Shown: positions 21,456 to 32,975 of the stretch, piece after piece
Numbering within the stretch: the stretch's first letter is position 1
Layout of the letters: each line of letters begins with the position of its first letter
Assembly: GCF_000283155.1 (NCBI RefSeq)
Contig: NW_004454178.1
Span: 23,075,191-23,139,190, forward strand
DNA from: Ceratotherium simum simum
Lineage: Eukaryota; Chordata; Mammalia; Perissodactyla; Rhinocerotidae
Length of the DNA: 64,000 bases
Reading direction: 5' to 3'
Notes under the pieces: generated by a model
Database searches by the model: none
The model's input: only the letters and a program-made list of their open reading frames with translations
What the model was told of the DNA's origin: nothing
Program-made: the position numbers and the translations under genes

Positions 21456-23839
21456 GCAATGCTGAGTGGTCAGGTGGGGGGTGGACATTGCCCAGGGGAT
21501 CCCATTGGGAGGTAGGACCAGCTGATGTCCCATTCCCTTCTAAGTCCCATCTGTGGTTCTGTGGACTTCCCTTCCTGTCTTTTGGAGATTGTTGATTTTT
21601 AGCGTCGTCTCCTGTATATTTAGGTGTGGTTCTTCAATATTCACTTGTTATGATAATTTGGCAGATAAACATTTTGTCACTGCTGTTTCCAAGCTAAAAG
21701 CATTTCTGTAAGAGGAATGCTATATATTATTAGCAGCTTACAAGGCCTGTTGGGGGTGCCTGGAGGAAGTGACTCAGGAGGGAGAAGCTGCTACGGCAGC
21801 TGCAGGAACCTTCAAAACAAAACCTGTGGCCCTGTTACTACCACCTCTGTTTTTTGCCCAAACCAGACTTTTTATTTTGTTAAGACTAAAATCCCTTATT
21901 TTGCATCCTTCTCTTTTCCTGTGTACCCTGCAGGTGTTTATGGTTGGTGAGTCTCACTGGCTTGTTTTAACTACTGATTTGGTCTTGTCTCGGGTTTCTC
22001 AACATTCAAACAAACCCGGGGCCCCTGCTCCCTCCCCCTTCCCAACACTCCCGGATCCTTTGAGTCCTTTGCTTAAGTGATTGAGTTGGGCAAAGCGGAT
22101 CAGGCTTAGTTATTTTTAAAATCCAGGGTTCGGGGTTCTGATCTGCTGCTTAGCTCCATAATTCCTTCCCTTGGTGAAGTACCTTTCTCTGAGAGGCAAA
22201 ATGCACTCTGCAGATGGTGATCTCTAATCTCTGCAGCATCTGTTATTGTTGCTCGGGGTCTGAGTGCGCGGCTTTGTACGCTGCAGCTAGCCCCCTCCTT
22301 CCGGGAGCTCTGTGCCTCCGAGGGGCTGAGAGGGATTTTGGGTTCCCGTTTTCTAGTGTGGGAAGCCTGCATTCAGGGCTGTGTGTGGAGTGACTTTCCC
22401 AAGATGCCCTGATGGCCCATCCAGGAGCAGGGCTGGCACTGGAGTTTGGGTCTGGTCCCTCCATCTCCCTGTGCTCCCCCCTCACAGCTGATCAAGGCCG
22501 GAAGGGAGTGTCTTGGCCGGGGAGGGAAGGAGAGCAGATACCACCCCTGCCAGAAGAGGTTGTTAAGGGACCCTTTGACTAACCAGCCAAATAGCTTATC
22601 TGTGTGCGAGGTCGGGATATTTTCCATAAAGAGCAGACTAAATATAGGCTCAAGGGTGGGGACCCGGGCACGAGAGGGGGCTGTCATCGCTCTGATATTG
22701 TTTCTTCCACTGGTAATCAGAACTCACCACCAGCCTGGAACAGGTGGCCACCCCGAGCTCTCTGGGAACAGATTGGTGTTTTTGTTTAACCAGGGGCTCA
22801 TTTGCAAATTTCACACTTCTCCCGCTGTTTGACGGGGATTGTCTTTTTTTGGGCTGCCGTGTTGGAGTATTTGTGCCGTGTTTCTACACAAGCAACTGTC
22901 TCATCTTTAAAACTGCTCACGCCGTCTGGTTGTCATTAGCATCATGGTTAGAAGCTGCTTTTTTTTTTTTTTTTCTTTTTTTTAAAAGGGTGGGAAACAC
23001 TTTTCGTGGTTCTGGGAGAAGAATTCCAAATAATGACCGGCCATGTTCACAAACGATTTATGTTTGGTCTTAGAAATGTCAACACGCAGCAAGCTCCAGC
23101 AAATAGAACTGTTGGTTTCCAGCTCAGGACACAGCCGCGCTGAAGCTACTGTTACCATATTCTCAGAGAACAGTCTCTAAGAGAGAACAGTATCTTTAGG
23201 AAATGAACTTAGTTTTAATTCAGTGAGTTTTAGTTGATATGGATAACTAACCATATTGAGGATACTTAAAGAAGGAATTAGAATTTTTGTTTTGATGAAT
23301 GCCTACAACAAAACAAGACCCACTTTAGTTTATTGAAAGAGTTTTTACTTCTTTGTGAGGGCAGATGGTGGCCGTCAGCAAGATTGGGTATTATAGGTAA
23401 AGACTTGCTCGGTTTTGTAATGGAATAGAAATTACTTTGGAGAGAGCTGATTGCCCTGAAAGTCTGCTGTTTATGTTTCCAGTGTCCTTTTCTGCGAGGG
23501 GAGACTTGGCATACTTTCCAGGGAGGGTGCTTCCGGAAGCCTGTCTGCCCACCCTTTGTTGTTGTTTTCAGAGATCTGGGTGCTGCCTCAAGCAGTGATT
23601 CAGTCTCCTCCTGTTCTAACACCGCTCCTGTGAGTTCAGGCTGGTGAACCTGACTTCAAACAAACACACACGAGCATTGTTTCAGTTTTAGCTTCGACAC
23701 TCAAGCCTGGGTCTCTGATTTTCCATGTATGATTATTGGGAGTTTGGAATTGAGACCCTGTCAAACTTCCTAATGTTTTTGAACTCTTTTTTGACATGGA
23801 TCTTAAGCACGGAAACATGCCCTAGTCATAGGGAGGAAC
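21456..23839. other. Intron stretch, mainly unique
   Basis: No exon or named repeat is recognised. There is a T-rich tract at 22,961-22,982. A GC-rich part (22.2-22.75 kb) has overlapping open frames on both strands without domains. Confidence 0.45.
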
Positions 23840-24270
23840 TTTTTACAAAGTGACCACGTGTGTGTAACCAGCGCCCAGATCCAGAAAGAAAATGTGGTCA
23901 GCACAGGCGAGACTCATCTGTAGTGTGTGTGGTTAGAGATGGTTGCCTTCGTGTTATCGTCTGTTTTACCGTTGGGTGGGCATTTGGGTCGTTTCCTATT
24001 TGGGGCTGGTATGAATAGTGCTGCTATGCACATTCGCATCCATGTCTTTTGGTTCCCACGTGTCCTTGTTCCTGTTGGATGTGTGCTTGGGAGCCGAGTG
24101 CCGTGTCATCATGTTACCTTTTCTCCCTTCCTGGATACAGCTGATTCTGAAACTGCTCCATCAGGCAGGTGGCCCCTATCTGGAGAGACTTCCATTGCTA
24201 TTCCAGATTCATTTCATGGCACTGAAACCACATGGTGGTTTACCTGCTGCCTCCCTCCTTTGCTTTTCAT
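23840..24270 (-). repeat. Old L1M-type LINE fragment (antisense)
   Basis: Antisense L1M motifs in order: 'gtaaccagcgcccagatcc', 'ttgggtgggcatttgggtcg', 'tttcctatttggggctggta', 'gaatagtgctgctatgca', 'catccatgtcttttggttcc'. Confidence 0.7.
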
Positions 24271-25389
24271 TCTTTCCATTGTTTGTACATAAAAAATTAT
24301 TTAAGTGGCTAATATATTTCCGGCACTATCTCAGACATTAGGTTTTTAAAATTTAGGATTTTCTACGGACTGTTAATTCCTTGTTAGTTGAGTAATCACA
24401 GAGCTGTGAGTGAAATCCTGCACCAGGAAGTACTTTCCTTTGAAACATGGATGCTACAATTCCCCTGAGACTGGAACGGGCTCCCTTCAGCTGTCCCGGC
24501 TCCTGGCACATGAGTAATCAGCTGAGGTTCTCTTTCTGGCTGAGCCCAGGCCAGCCCTGAATCCGTCTCACCACCTCTGTCCTGGGTTTGAGATCACCTT
24601 TGGATCTGTGTTGGTATTTAAAGAGAAACTCATTTTCTACTCTTGGCCTGAACTGTTCTGTGGTCTTAATCGTTACACATTAGCGCTATTCAGTTTCTGT
24701 TGTTTGTAGCAATTATGTGGAAGACACAAAAGAAAAAAAGAAAAGCTAAGTGTTGCCAACTCTCAGCTGTTCTCAAGAGGTTGTTTTCTTTGTTCCTTCT
24801 GCTGTGTCCTGGGAGCTGCCCATCTCTGCTCACAAAGGCCACGCTCAAGAAGACCTCGGCTGGGAAGCTTACAAGGACCCAGTGGCTGTGGATGGAGGGG
24901 TGTGTGCAGATGGAGGGGTGTGTGCCTGTGTGAACTTCTCCAGCGGCCTTACAAATGCAAATATTTATTTTGAGGGATGGGGGTGGGTGGGTCACGTTTA
25001 TCCTCACTTTGTTAAGTATAGGAAGTGGCTAATGTGAGAATCAATAGGCAAGATTTTATCGAGCACCAGCAATGGGCAAAGCACAGTTTTTGTCTGGGGA
25101 TGTACGCACATGTGTGGGACATGAGCCCCTCTCCCAGGACACCTCCGATCCAGCCCGGGAGGCCACACCAAAACAAACTGAGATAACCAGCCGTATGAGG
25201 CAGTATGTTTGTGGGGGGGGGGGGGGGGGGAGAGGGGGGTGCCGTGGAGGGAATGGGATTAACCAGACCTGGAAGCTGGGTAGGCATCAGGCAGGGGAGG
25301 GCTTCTCAGGCTGGTGGGTAATAGGACTGGAGCATCCAGAACCGAATCTCTTCAGTGTGTGGAGAACTTCAGGGGAAGAGGCCAGAACG
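24271..25389. other. Intron stretch with G-run
   Basis: No gene. Contains an 18-base perfect duplication at 24,891-24,926 ('gatggaggggtgtgtgc' plus a or c) and the long G-run at 25,213. Otherwise unassigned. Confidence 0.5.
25213..25238 (+). repeat. Poly-G tract (18 G) followed by AGA and G6
   Basis: Eighteen consecutive G from 25,213 to 25,230 are followed by AGAGGGGGG. A tract of this kind can fold into G-quadruplexes, and its length is also prone to sequencing error. Confidence 0.9.
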
Positions 25390-25760
25390 ATGGGGAAGAG
25401 CCTTGCCAGACCCAGAGAGTAGTCTGGGAGTGCTTTTATTGGACAGCAGGACACTATTGATTGTGAGTTTCTGTTCGGGGAGGGCAGCAGAGAGCTGTGA
25501 TGCTCAGCTGACAGAAATGGTGATGACTTAGCGCTGGGCATGGTAGTGGGGAGTGGCAGGGTGGGTTCAAATCAGGGCTGTAGTGAGGGAAGCTGGGAGC
25601 CTGGGTGAGGGAGAGAGACAGATGAGCCTCAAAGATGCACATGGAAGTGCAGGCCTGAGGTTGCCTGTGCGTCTCAGGGTGGAGGGAGCCAGGAGGAGGG
25701 GCTGAGGTTTGATCCTGGGAACAGAGGAGTCGGGGGCTGGTTGGGGGGGGTTCCACCTTT
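25390..25760 (-). repeat. L2 LINE fragment (degenerate)
   Basis: Reverse L2 order is kept, with much divergence: 'gaaatggtgatgactta', 'catggtagtggggagtggca', 'gagggagagagacagatgag', 'ggcctgaggttgcctgtg'. Confidence 0.5.
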
Positions 25761-27235
25761 AGATGCCCCGAGGTTTGGGCAGGAGGGAGGTGCTCAGCCA
25801 CGCAGAACAGTTACCCAGGGTTTGTAGAGGAGGGCCCTGTCCCTGTGGGATGGGTTAGGATGTGTAGATGCGGGAGTCACCCCCGTCTATCAACCAGGCT
25901 GAGAGGCAGGCATCCAGAATGTATTGCAGCTGCCTCCTCCTCTGCAGAGTCTTAAATGGGTGTCTGAGGCACACTGTACAGCTGTCCATCCCTTGGGAGT
26001 ATGGCTACTGTGCGTCCCTCTGCAGGAGCTGAATCAGCCCACATGTGATCAGACTTATGTGATTGAGCTTCTGCTTGCAGACCCTGGGCTGTGGTCCTGC
26101 TGGTCTGGACAGGTCGTCTCTGCCTACCTGTGCCTGTTGCAGACCAGTGCGGAGCATATGCCACATGATGCTTGAGTCATGTATCCATCTATATCTGTCT
26201 GTCTGTCAGCTGTGTGTATTTTTTCACTTAATTGCTTTAATCCATAGACTTGTAGAGCAGGTGGTGGGACCACAGAGGTGAGCAGGCCATTTGCCATGCA
26301 AGGGCAGGACACATGCCTGCTGCGGGCCAGGTGTGTGGTGGGCTGGGAGAGTAGATGGTGTGCAGTGAACAGGCCCAGGGGCTCCCAGAGGAAGCCCTGT
26401 CTGAGCACCAGAAGATGGGAAGCTAATAACGGGGGGGCGGGGGGGGGTGTCTTTGAGAGGTGCATGTCATCTTGCCTCAGCAGGAGGCCTTGGAAAACTC
26501 ATTGCTGCCCAAAGAAATCCCTCTGTCTTCCCACCAAAGAGTCAGTTTCCAGTTTTTCACCTAGGAAATTTCAGTTTTACTGAGGTGTCTCAGTTTGTAC
26601 TTGTCTTACTGGTCATTTTATGCTGGGAATAAAAAAAATTATATATCTCTTTCTGCCCAAAGTCTAGAGATTTTCCCCCTCAAAATTCCAAAGCCCCAAA
26701 CTCTTTCCATAATCTCCTGTCTTGCCAGGAGCATCTTGGGAGCGGCGCTCAGACCGTGGGCAGTTGTGTTTTGTGCTCCTCTCCACGAGTCTTTGAGGCC
26801 CCGCCTGGGCAGCGAGCTGGGTCTGGACTTGATGGCAGTGCTGCTGTTCCTGCAAGTGGCTCCGGATTGCAGACTAAGACTTCAGAGCCCATGTTTTTTC
26901 TGGAATCCCAGCTTCTTCTTCTGATGGAATGGAATGGAAGATTTCTCAGTTTGCACGTTGCCTGCTTGGGGATCAGAGAATCGTGGAGTGGTGTGATCCT
27001 GTTCATCTGGGAAGATGGGGCACTCGTCCACTCATTGACGTAAACGTTGGGGCGCTTTGTGTAGAGGGGCGTGGCCAGTGAATGGCTCACCTGATCCGCG
27101 GAGCCCTCACCACCTGTGTGGACTTCGGTCCCTCCTGGGTCTGCCCAGGGAAGGGGGGTTGCCGCTAGTCCAGGACCTGGGAGTTGTGTGAGCAAGACGT
27201 TTTACTACTAAAAGAGATGAAATTTGGTCACAACT
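25761..27235. other. Intron stretch, nothing assigned
   Basis: Unique or unrecognised sequence. A second G-rich cluster (seven G, C, nine G) lies at 26,431-26,447. No exon recognised. Confidence 0.45.
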
Positions 27236-27400
27236 CAAGGATTTCTTTTCCTCAACATTTTGTAATGAAAATTTTCAAACATACAGAGGAGTTGAAAGGA
27301 GGTGAAAGTTAGTTCAGAGTGAGCTGGCGCATACCCATCGCCTTGACTTCCCGCTTGTTGATGTTTTGTGTCTCTTTCCATCCATCCAGAGGATAATTTA
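27236..27400. repeat. Old L1M-type LINE 3' fragment
   Basis: 'tgaaaattttcaaacatac', 'agaggagttgaaaggaggtg' and a 'cccatcgccttgacttccc' block match a familiar L1M 3' region; orientation is not determined. Confidence 0.5.
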
Positions 27401-27909
27401 ACTACATTTTCAATAGAATGCAGAGTTCTCCCAGGCTGGTCTGATTTTGGCTTGGAATCTAAAGGATTCTGGAAACAGTGTCAGCCAGGGTGTTGTGGCG
27501 TCGGATTCCAGGTGCAGTGTTGGCCCAGCGGGGACGAGGTGCTTGTTAAGTGTGGGTCGAGTGCAGGGTGTCTCCTTCTGCAGGGGAGCTGGTTGAACTT
27601 GTGCTTTGGAAGGGCAGCGTTTTGCTCTGTTAATCTTGATACAGTTCAAACTTGAACCTCGAATTGAACTCTGACTTGACTTCTATGCCGAGGGCAGCCC
27701 CTCTTTGGGCCTCAGTCATTTTGGGGGTGGGGTGAGACAAAGTCCTCTGTGTGCCAGGACTTTGCTTTTAGGAGCAGCGGATGTATTGATATAGAACACA
27801 GGCATTTTCTTGTTGGAACATGTTACACTGTGACTGCTTCCTGGAAGCAGAATGATGTCAGAGGATCATAGCCTTGATGACTCTACGTTGCCTGTAGGGG
27901 ACAGATAAC

Positions 27910-28070
27910 CCAGGCCTGGGGATCCGAGACAGGCTCCTGCCTCAGTGACTTGCTGTGGAATCCTTGGGAAATGCATGTGTCCCTTTGGGCCTCAGTTTCA
28001 GATCCTAAAATCCATGGAATTGAACTTTGATCTCGAGGTTCCTCCTGACTCCAAGGTGACTGTCACTGCC
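27910..28070 (+). repeat. MIR-type fragment
   Basis: 'tcagtgacttgctgtggaat', 'ccttgggaaatgcatgtg' and 'ttgggcctcagtttcagatc' follow the forward MIR 3' half. Confidence 0.6.
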
Positions 28071-29177
28071 CCATCCATTGCTCCTCAGTCCTTGAACTCA
28101 GGACCAGTCTGACCTGGTCTGGTGGAGGTACAGATGGGGAGGATAGGGAGCAGAAGTCTTGGTCAGTGAGGCTGGATCGCCCCCAGGGCATTGTGTTGAA
28201 TTGTTTCAACACTATAGTCCTCTTCCCCCAGCAAACACAGTCAGAGTGAAATTCCACTCAGTAGAGTAATATCCAAACAAAGGAAGGAAACATTGTATGT
28301 GTGTATGTAATCCATGTAGTAGGTGGATGATCTAGCACTTGTGTGCCTTGTCTAACACGTACACACGTTCAAAGGCTCATTATAACCCCTGAGTGTGTGC
28401 AGGGGTCTGCGGAAGGAGCCTCATTGATGATGGTCTCCAACACGTCCACAATATTCTGGTCCCCCGGACTTAGCCAGAGACAGTAGGAAGCAGGTGTGAA
28501 GCTGTCTGTAACCCTAATGATGGTGTGTCATCGTCATTGTACTGAGCGCATGGCGGATGCTGCAGGAGTGATTAAGGAGTCTGTATTGTCTGTGATGGGT
28601 TCTAAGGCAGACCCTAGACATCTAGTTCAGCTCTCAATCACCTCTCCTGTTCATGAGTTTTAGGGAGCAGCCTCCAAGCTGGGGTCATCTTGGGGCTGAA
28701 CTGGGAGCTGAATTCTAGTGTGATTCCTGTCTCTGCAGTGTTAATTACAGAACCTGATTAGGCCCAAATTCCTGTCCCCCAGACTGGGCCCCAAGGGGGG
28801 CATGTCTTCTGGGATGTCCTTGAGCCAGCGATGACCTCATAATGGGCTAATAGTCCCCAGCCTCCTCCTCATCTGACCCCCTGCAGCTCTCCCCACATCC
28901 TGCCCAGAGCTGGCCTATGACCATATTGCCTTTTGGCGGAGGGCGGGGGTACTGAATCAGCAGATTCCTTCCCGTCATCTAGAAGTCTTCACTACAGTTC
29001 TCTGCTCCTGTGCGCATGTCACAGGGTGCATCTCCGGGACGCGCCCAGGTTACGCTGGCCAGTTGGACTCATCTCCTCTGTCGTGGGACTTCACGCCATC
29101 TTAGCTCACAGCCCTGCCTTTGCTTCCACATCATATTTCTATTTAAATGAACCTGTATGTCTCAAATCTCTAGCCAG
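28071..29177. other. Intron stretch, nothing assigned
   Basis: No exon or repeat recognised before the L1 insertion. An open frame of 154 codons (28,933-29,397, +) runs into the L1 and has no recognisable domain. Confidence 0.45.
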
Positions 29178-30490
29178 ACCCCTGGCTTTTTTTTTTCAGG
29201 TTTTTAAATTTTTTGTTTTATTGAGGTCACATTGGTTTATAACATTCTGTAAATTTCAGGTGTACATCCTTATATTTCGGCTTCTGTATAGACTGCATTG
29301 TGTTCACCACCAAAGGTCTGATTTCCATCCGTCACCATATATAAGTGTTCCTTTACCCCTTTTTCCCTCCCTCACCCTCTTCTCTGGTAACCACTAATCG
29401 GTTCTCTTGATCTATGTGTTTGTTTATGTTCCACGTATGAGTGAAATCATATGGTATTTGTCTTTCTCTGTTTGACTTATTTCACTTAGCATAATACCCT
29501 CAAGATCCATCTATGTTGTTGCAAATGGCACGATTTTGTCTTTTTTTTAATAGCTGAGTAGTATTCCCTTCTCTCTCTATATACCACATCTTCTTTATCT
29601 GTTCATCAGTTGATGGGCACTTGGGTTGCTTCCACATCTTGGCTATTGTGAATAATGCTGCAGTGAACACAGGGGTGCATGTATCTTTTCGAATTAGTGT
29701 TTTCATGTTCTTTGGATAAATACCCAAAAGTGGAATAGCTGGATCATATAGTATTTCTATTTTTAATTTTTTGAGAAATCTCCATACTGTTTTCCATAGT
29801 GGCTGCACCAGTGTGCACTCCCACCAGCAGGGTTTGAGAATTCCCTTTTCTCCACATCCTCTCCAACACTTGTTATTCCTTGTCTTGTTAATTATAGCCA
29901 TTCTGATGGGTGTGAGGTGTAACTCATTGTAGTTTTGATTTGCATTTCCCTAATAATTAGTGATGTTGAACATCTTTTCATGTGTCTGTTGGCCATCTGT
30001 ACATCTTCTTTGGAAAAATGTCTGTTCATATCCTCTGCTCATTTTTTTTTTTTTTTTATGGTGAGGAAGAGTTGCTCTGAGTTAACATCTGTTGCCAATC
30101 TTCCTCTTGTTTTTTTTGCTTGAGGAAGATTAGCCCTGAGCTAACATCTCTGCCTGTCCTCCTCCATTTTGTATGTGGGACGCTGCCACAGCATGGCTGA
30201 TGAGTGGTGTAGGTCCGCGCCCGAGATCTGAACCCGCGAACTTGGGCCGCTGAAGCAGAGCATGCTGGACTTAACCACTATGCCACGGGGCCGGCCTCTC
30301 TCTGCCCAGTTTTTGATCGGGTTGTTTGTTTTTTGTTGATGAGTTCTTTATATATTTTGGAGATTAACCTCTTGTCAGATATATGATTTGCAAATATCTC
30401 CTCCCAGTTCGCGGGTTGTCTTTTCCTTTTGTTTGTGGTTTCCTTTGCCTTGCAGAATCTTTTTAGGCTTTTAATCTCCATTTTGTCATG
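29178..30490 (-). mobile_element. 5'-truncated L1 (3' UTR and ORF2 end), carrying an ERE
   Basis: Reverse-oriented equine-type L1. The 3' UTR with its T-rich (poly-A) end starts at about 29,178, followed by the ORF2 C-terminus: residues such as '[20 protein letters not shown]' and '[20 protein letters not shown]' on the minus strand at 29,500-29,901. After an ERE insertion (30,042-30,296) ORF2 continues with 'KRQPANWEEIFANHISDKRL'. It ends at about 30,490, so at least two thirds of the element is missing at its 5' side. It cannot encode a working reverse transcriptase. Confidence 0.92.
30042..30296 (-). mobile_element. ERE SINE inserted in L1
   Basis: Begins with a T-run (its poly-A tail) and ends 'ggggccggcc'. 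The reverse of the ERE body and B-box-like motif is clear ('gagatctgaacccgcgaa'). Short similar flanks ('tctgctca' and 'tctgccca') suggest an old target duplication. Confidence 0.93.
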
Positions 30491-30889
30491 ATCGTCTCTT
30501 CAAAGTCCAAGTAGGCTTTTGGCTGAGGGGAATTTGTAGCTAGATATATTTCAGTCGTCACTTTTTTAATTGTCACTCAACTAGGGGTTGAGTTTCTAAA
30601 AAAAAAAAGGTTGGTAGCTCTGAGTGTCCTTCCCTTTATCCCACATGCTCACTTTCTCACTATGACCCCCCTCCCCCCAAAGTGGGAAAAGCTTAACTTC
30701 TGGACATGTCATCTGCTGATGACAGGGGCACTTTCGTTCTGACAGTTTAGTTTATAAAGACGGCTCCAGCCTCACTCATGCATTATCATGGTGGAGGGAG
30801 TTTTTAGATGACTTACCTGTCCATTTCATCTGATAATTTCAATAACAGGCGACCGAAATTCTCCTTGCAGCTTGGCTCTCTCCAAGTTA
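30491..30889. other. Short unassigned stretch
   Basis: Unique-looking sequence with an A9 run at about 30,600. No gene seen. Confidence 0.45.
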
Positions 30890-31096
30890 CAGTCATGCGC
30901 CGTGTAACATTTCCGTCAACAATGGACCGCATATAGGTCGGTGGTCCCATAGGATTAGTACCATGTAGCCTAGATGTGTGGTAGGCTATACATCTAGGTT
31001 TGTGTCAGTACACTCTATGATGTTTGCACAACAAGAAAATCGCCTAACGAGGCATTTCTCGGAACACGTCCTTGTGGTTAAGCAACACTCAACTGT
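30890..31096 (-). mobile_element. DNA-transposon MITE, 'cagtcatgc' family, copy 1
   Basis: Starts 'cagtcatgcgccgtgtaac' and ends with the inverted 'ttaagcaacactcaactg'. Reverse in orientation to the two other copies (39,126 and 47,355). Contains 'ctaggtttgtgtcagtacac' and 'catttctcggaacacgtcc'. I know this family as a common mammalian hAT-type element but do not trust my memory for its name. Confidence 0.8.
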
Positions 31097-31119
31097 ATTA
31101 AAAGGCCTCTTGCTGCTGA

Positions 31120-31215
31120 GGCCTTGTCTTAAATGCCACTTCTCCAGGGACCCAGAGGAGTCTTCCTTGGCCAGCACACCAGGCCGGACTCCCTGTTCAT
31201 CCTCCTTCTCTCCCT
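31120..31215 (+). repeat. Possible L2 fragment
   Basis: 'aaatgccacttctccaggga' followed by 'gaggagtcttccttggccag' resembles the L2 block 'aaatgtcacctcctcagagag'. Weak. Confidence 0.4.
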
Positions 31216-32764
31216 CTTTTTATGTGTGTCTCTCTTTCATGGAAACCTAATGCGATTTACACTTAAGTCTGTGCGTGTGTGTGAATGTTTGTATGGACGT
31301 GTGAGGGTGTCTTTTCCCCAAGAGGGCGGGAGCACGTGCCCTTGGTCTGTTTTATAAGCCAGCCCCGGCAACCTTGGGGGTTGCTTGTTCATGGGGGAGG
31401 GGATGGAGAAATGCATGGACCATCTTGGTTGGGGTTTCAACCTTCTAGGGTTAGAGGACAGAATTCTCCATCCTGCTGCAACCACATGTTGATTCTTAAA
31501 GCAATCCCTGCCTGCCTCAGAATCCTGGAGGAAGACACCGTGCAAAGCTAATTGCAGTGAACTTTTCTGGAAACTTGAGTTTGGAAGATCCACTTTCCAT
31601 GGTTACCGTTAGCTTGGCTCATGTTACATAACTCCTGTTAGATTCAGATACTAGGGTTTGTAAAGCTTGGGTTCCAATATTTAAGAAAACACAAACTATG
31701 ATGACCATGGTATTGCCTTTTTGGGGCTTTCTGGACATAAAAACAGGAATTTTAATCAGAAAATTGAGTTTATTTGACCAAGAGTTCTTCTCTTGGTTTG
31801 AAAATAGGATGTCATCAGCAATGTTCCTGGTTAGGAGCTGTCAGATGCTGCGTCTGTGTGAGCGGGACCTCCAAGATGCAAAGCCACTAAGACGCAAAAC
31901 CACTAATAAATCCCAACACTTACCCTTGTTTTCCTCCACTCACATCCATGCTGCTCTCCTGTCCTCTGTCTACACTCTGCGGAGATGGGAGGAAATGAGG
32001 GCTGAGGGTGGACAAGGAGCCGAATGGACAGAGCACGTTGGATTGAGCCCCCAGCCATCTGCTTATGGAGTTCGGTAGAATAGGTTTTCTTGCTCCTTTC
32101 TCTGCGTGCGTTACGATCTCTACTAGATTCCAGCCTTTTCTCTGAGCTTGCCGATTCTCCCTGGAGGCCCCAGGCAGCCAGGTCATGAGCGTGTCTTTGG
32201 AGCTGAGTCCTCCCTCAGAACTTCCTGCTGTTTCCTTGGGGGACCGTTTTGCGATCATGAGTGGTCATATTTTTACGCCAAGCGTCTGTCCGTGGAAAGC
32301 CCCCAATGGAGCAGCTGTTCAGAATCTGTCAAACTCTCGGTAGGTGACTAATTACTGAGCGGTCCTGCGTGCCAGGCCCAGCGCTCCATGCCGACTGGCT
32401 AAGGAGCCGTAGCATCCCCTTCCCCCCAGTGGTTCCGTTTCAGATGTTAGTTATGAATTTGTTTTTAGGAAGAGAGGACATGAACAGCTGCTTAAAAATG
32501 CCATGCGCTGCAAGGACAGTCAGGGAGGGGCCCCACCAGGCTGTGGATGACGGGTGGGGCGCACTGGCAGGGGAGTCTGGGTCGGCCCCCTGGACCTGGG
32601 CACAACTCTGCTCCAGCAGCCCAGCGGGCTTGGGTTTGCCTTGTAAATGACACCATTGCCTGGAGGCATCCCTGACAGCTGCTCCTGCTCCGGGTTCCAG
32701 AAATTTCTATCAAACATTTCAAGAACACCCTCCTAGTTTCTTCCCTTTCCCTCACTTAAAATCC
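31216..32764. other. Intron stretch, nothing assigned
   Basis: No exon or named repeat. Open frames of 60-126 codons on both strands lack domains. Confidence 0.45.
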
Positions 32765-32975
32765 ATAATAGTACCAACTGTTTATTGAATGTGTGCCATC
32801 TATGGGACCCGGTGTTAAGGGCTTAACATACTTTGTGTCATTTTATTCTGGTCACCCCAGGATGGAGGTAGCAGAACCCCCATTTTACGGTTCTGGAGCC
32901 TGAGACCCAGAGTTTAAAGCCTTGCTCAAGTCCCCCCACGCCTGGAGGTGGCTGAGTCCGGATTTGAACTCGGGA
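32765..32975 (-). repeat. MIR SINE, nearly full length
   Basis: Reverse MIR from 'actgtttattgaatgtgtgc' through 'cccattttacggttctgg' to 'ccggatttgaactcgggagt'. It covers almost the whole consensus. Confidence 0.85.

Noticed and set aside
29500..29901. 133-codon minus-strand frame with clear protein homology
   Set aside because: It is the C-terminal end of L1 ORF2, part of a truncated mobile element, not a host gene.
30278..30481. Minus-strand frame with protein homology
   Set aside because: Also L1 ORF2, separated from the previous piece by an ERE; its last residues come from the SINE.
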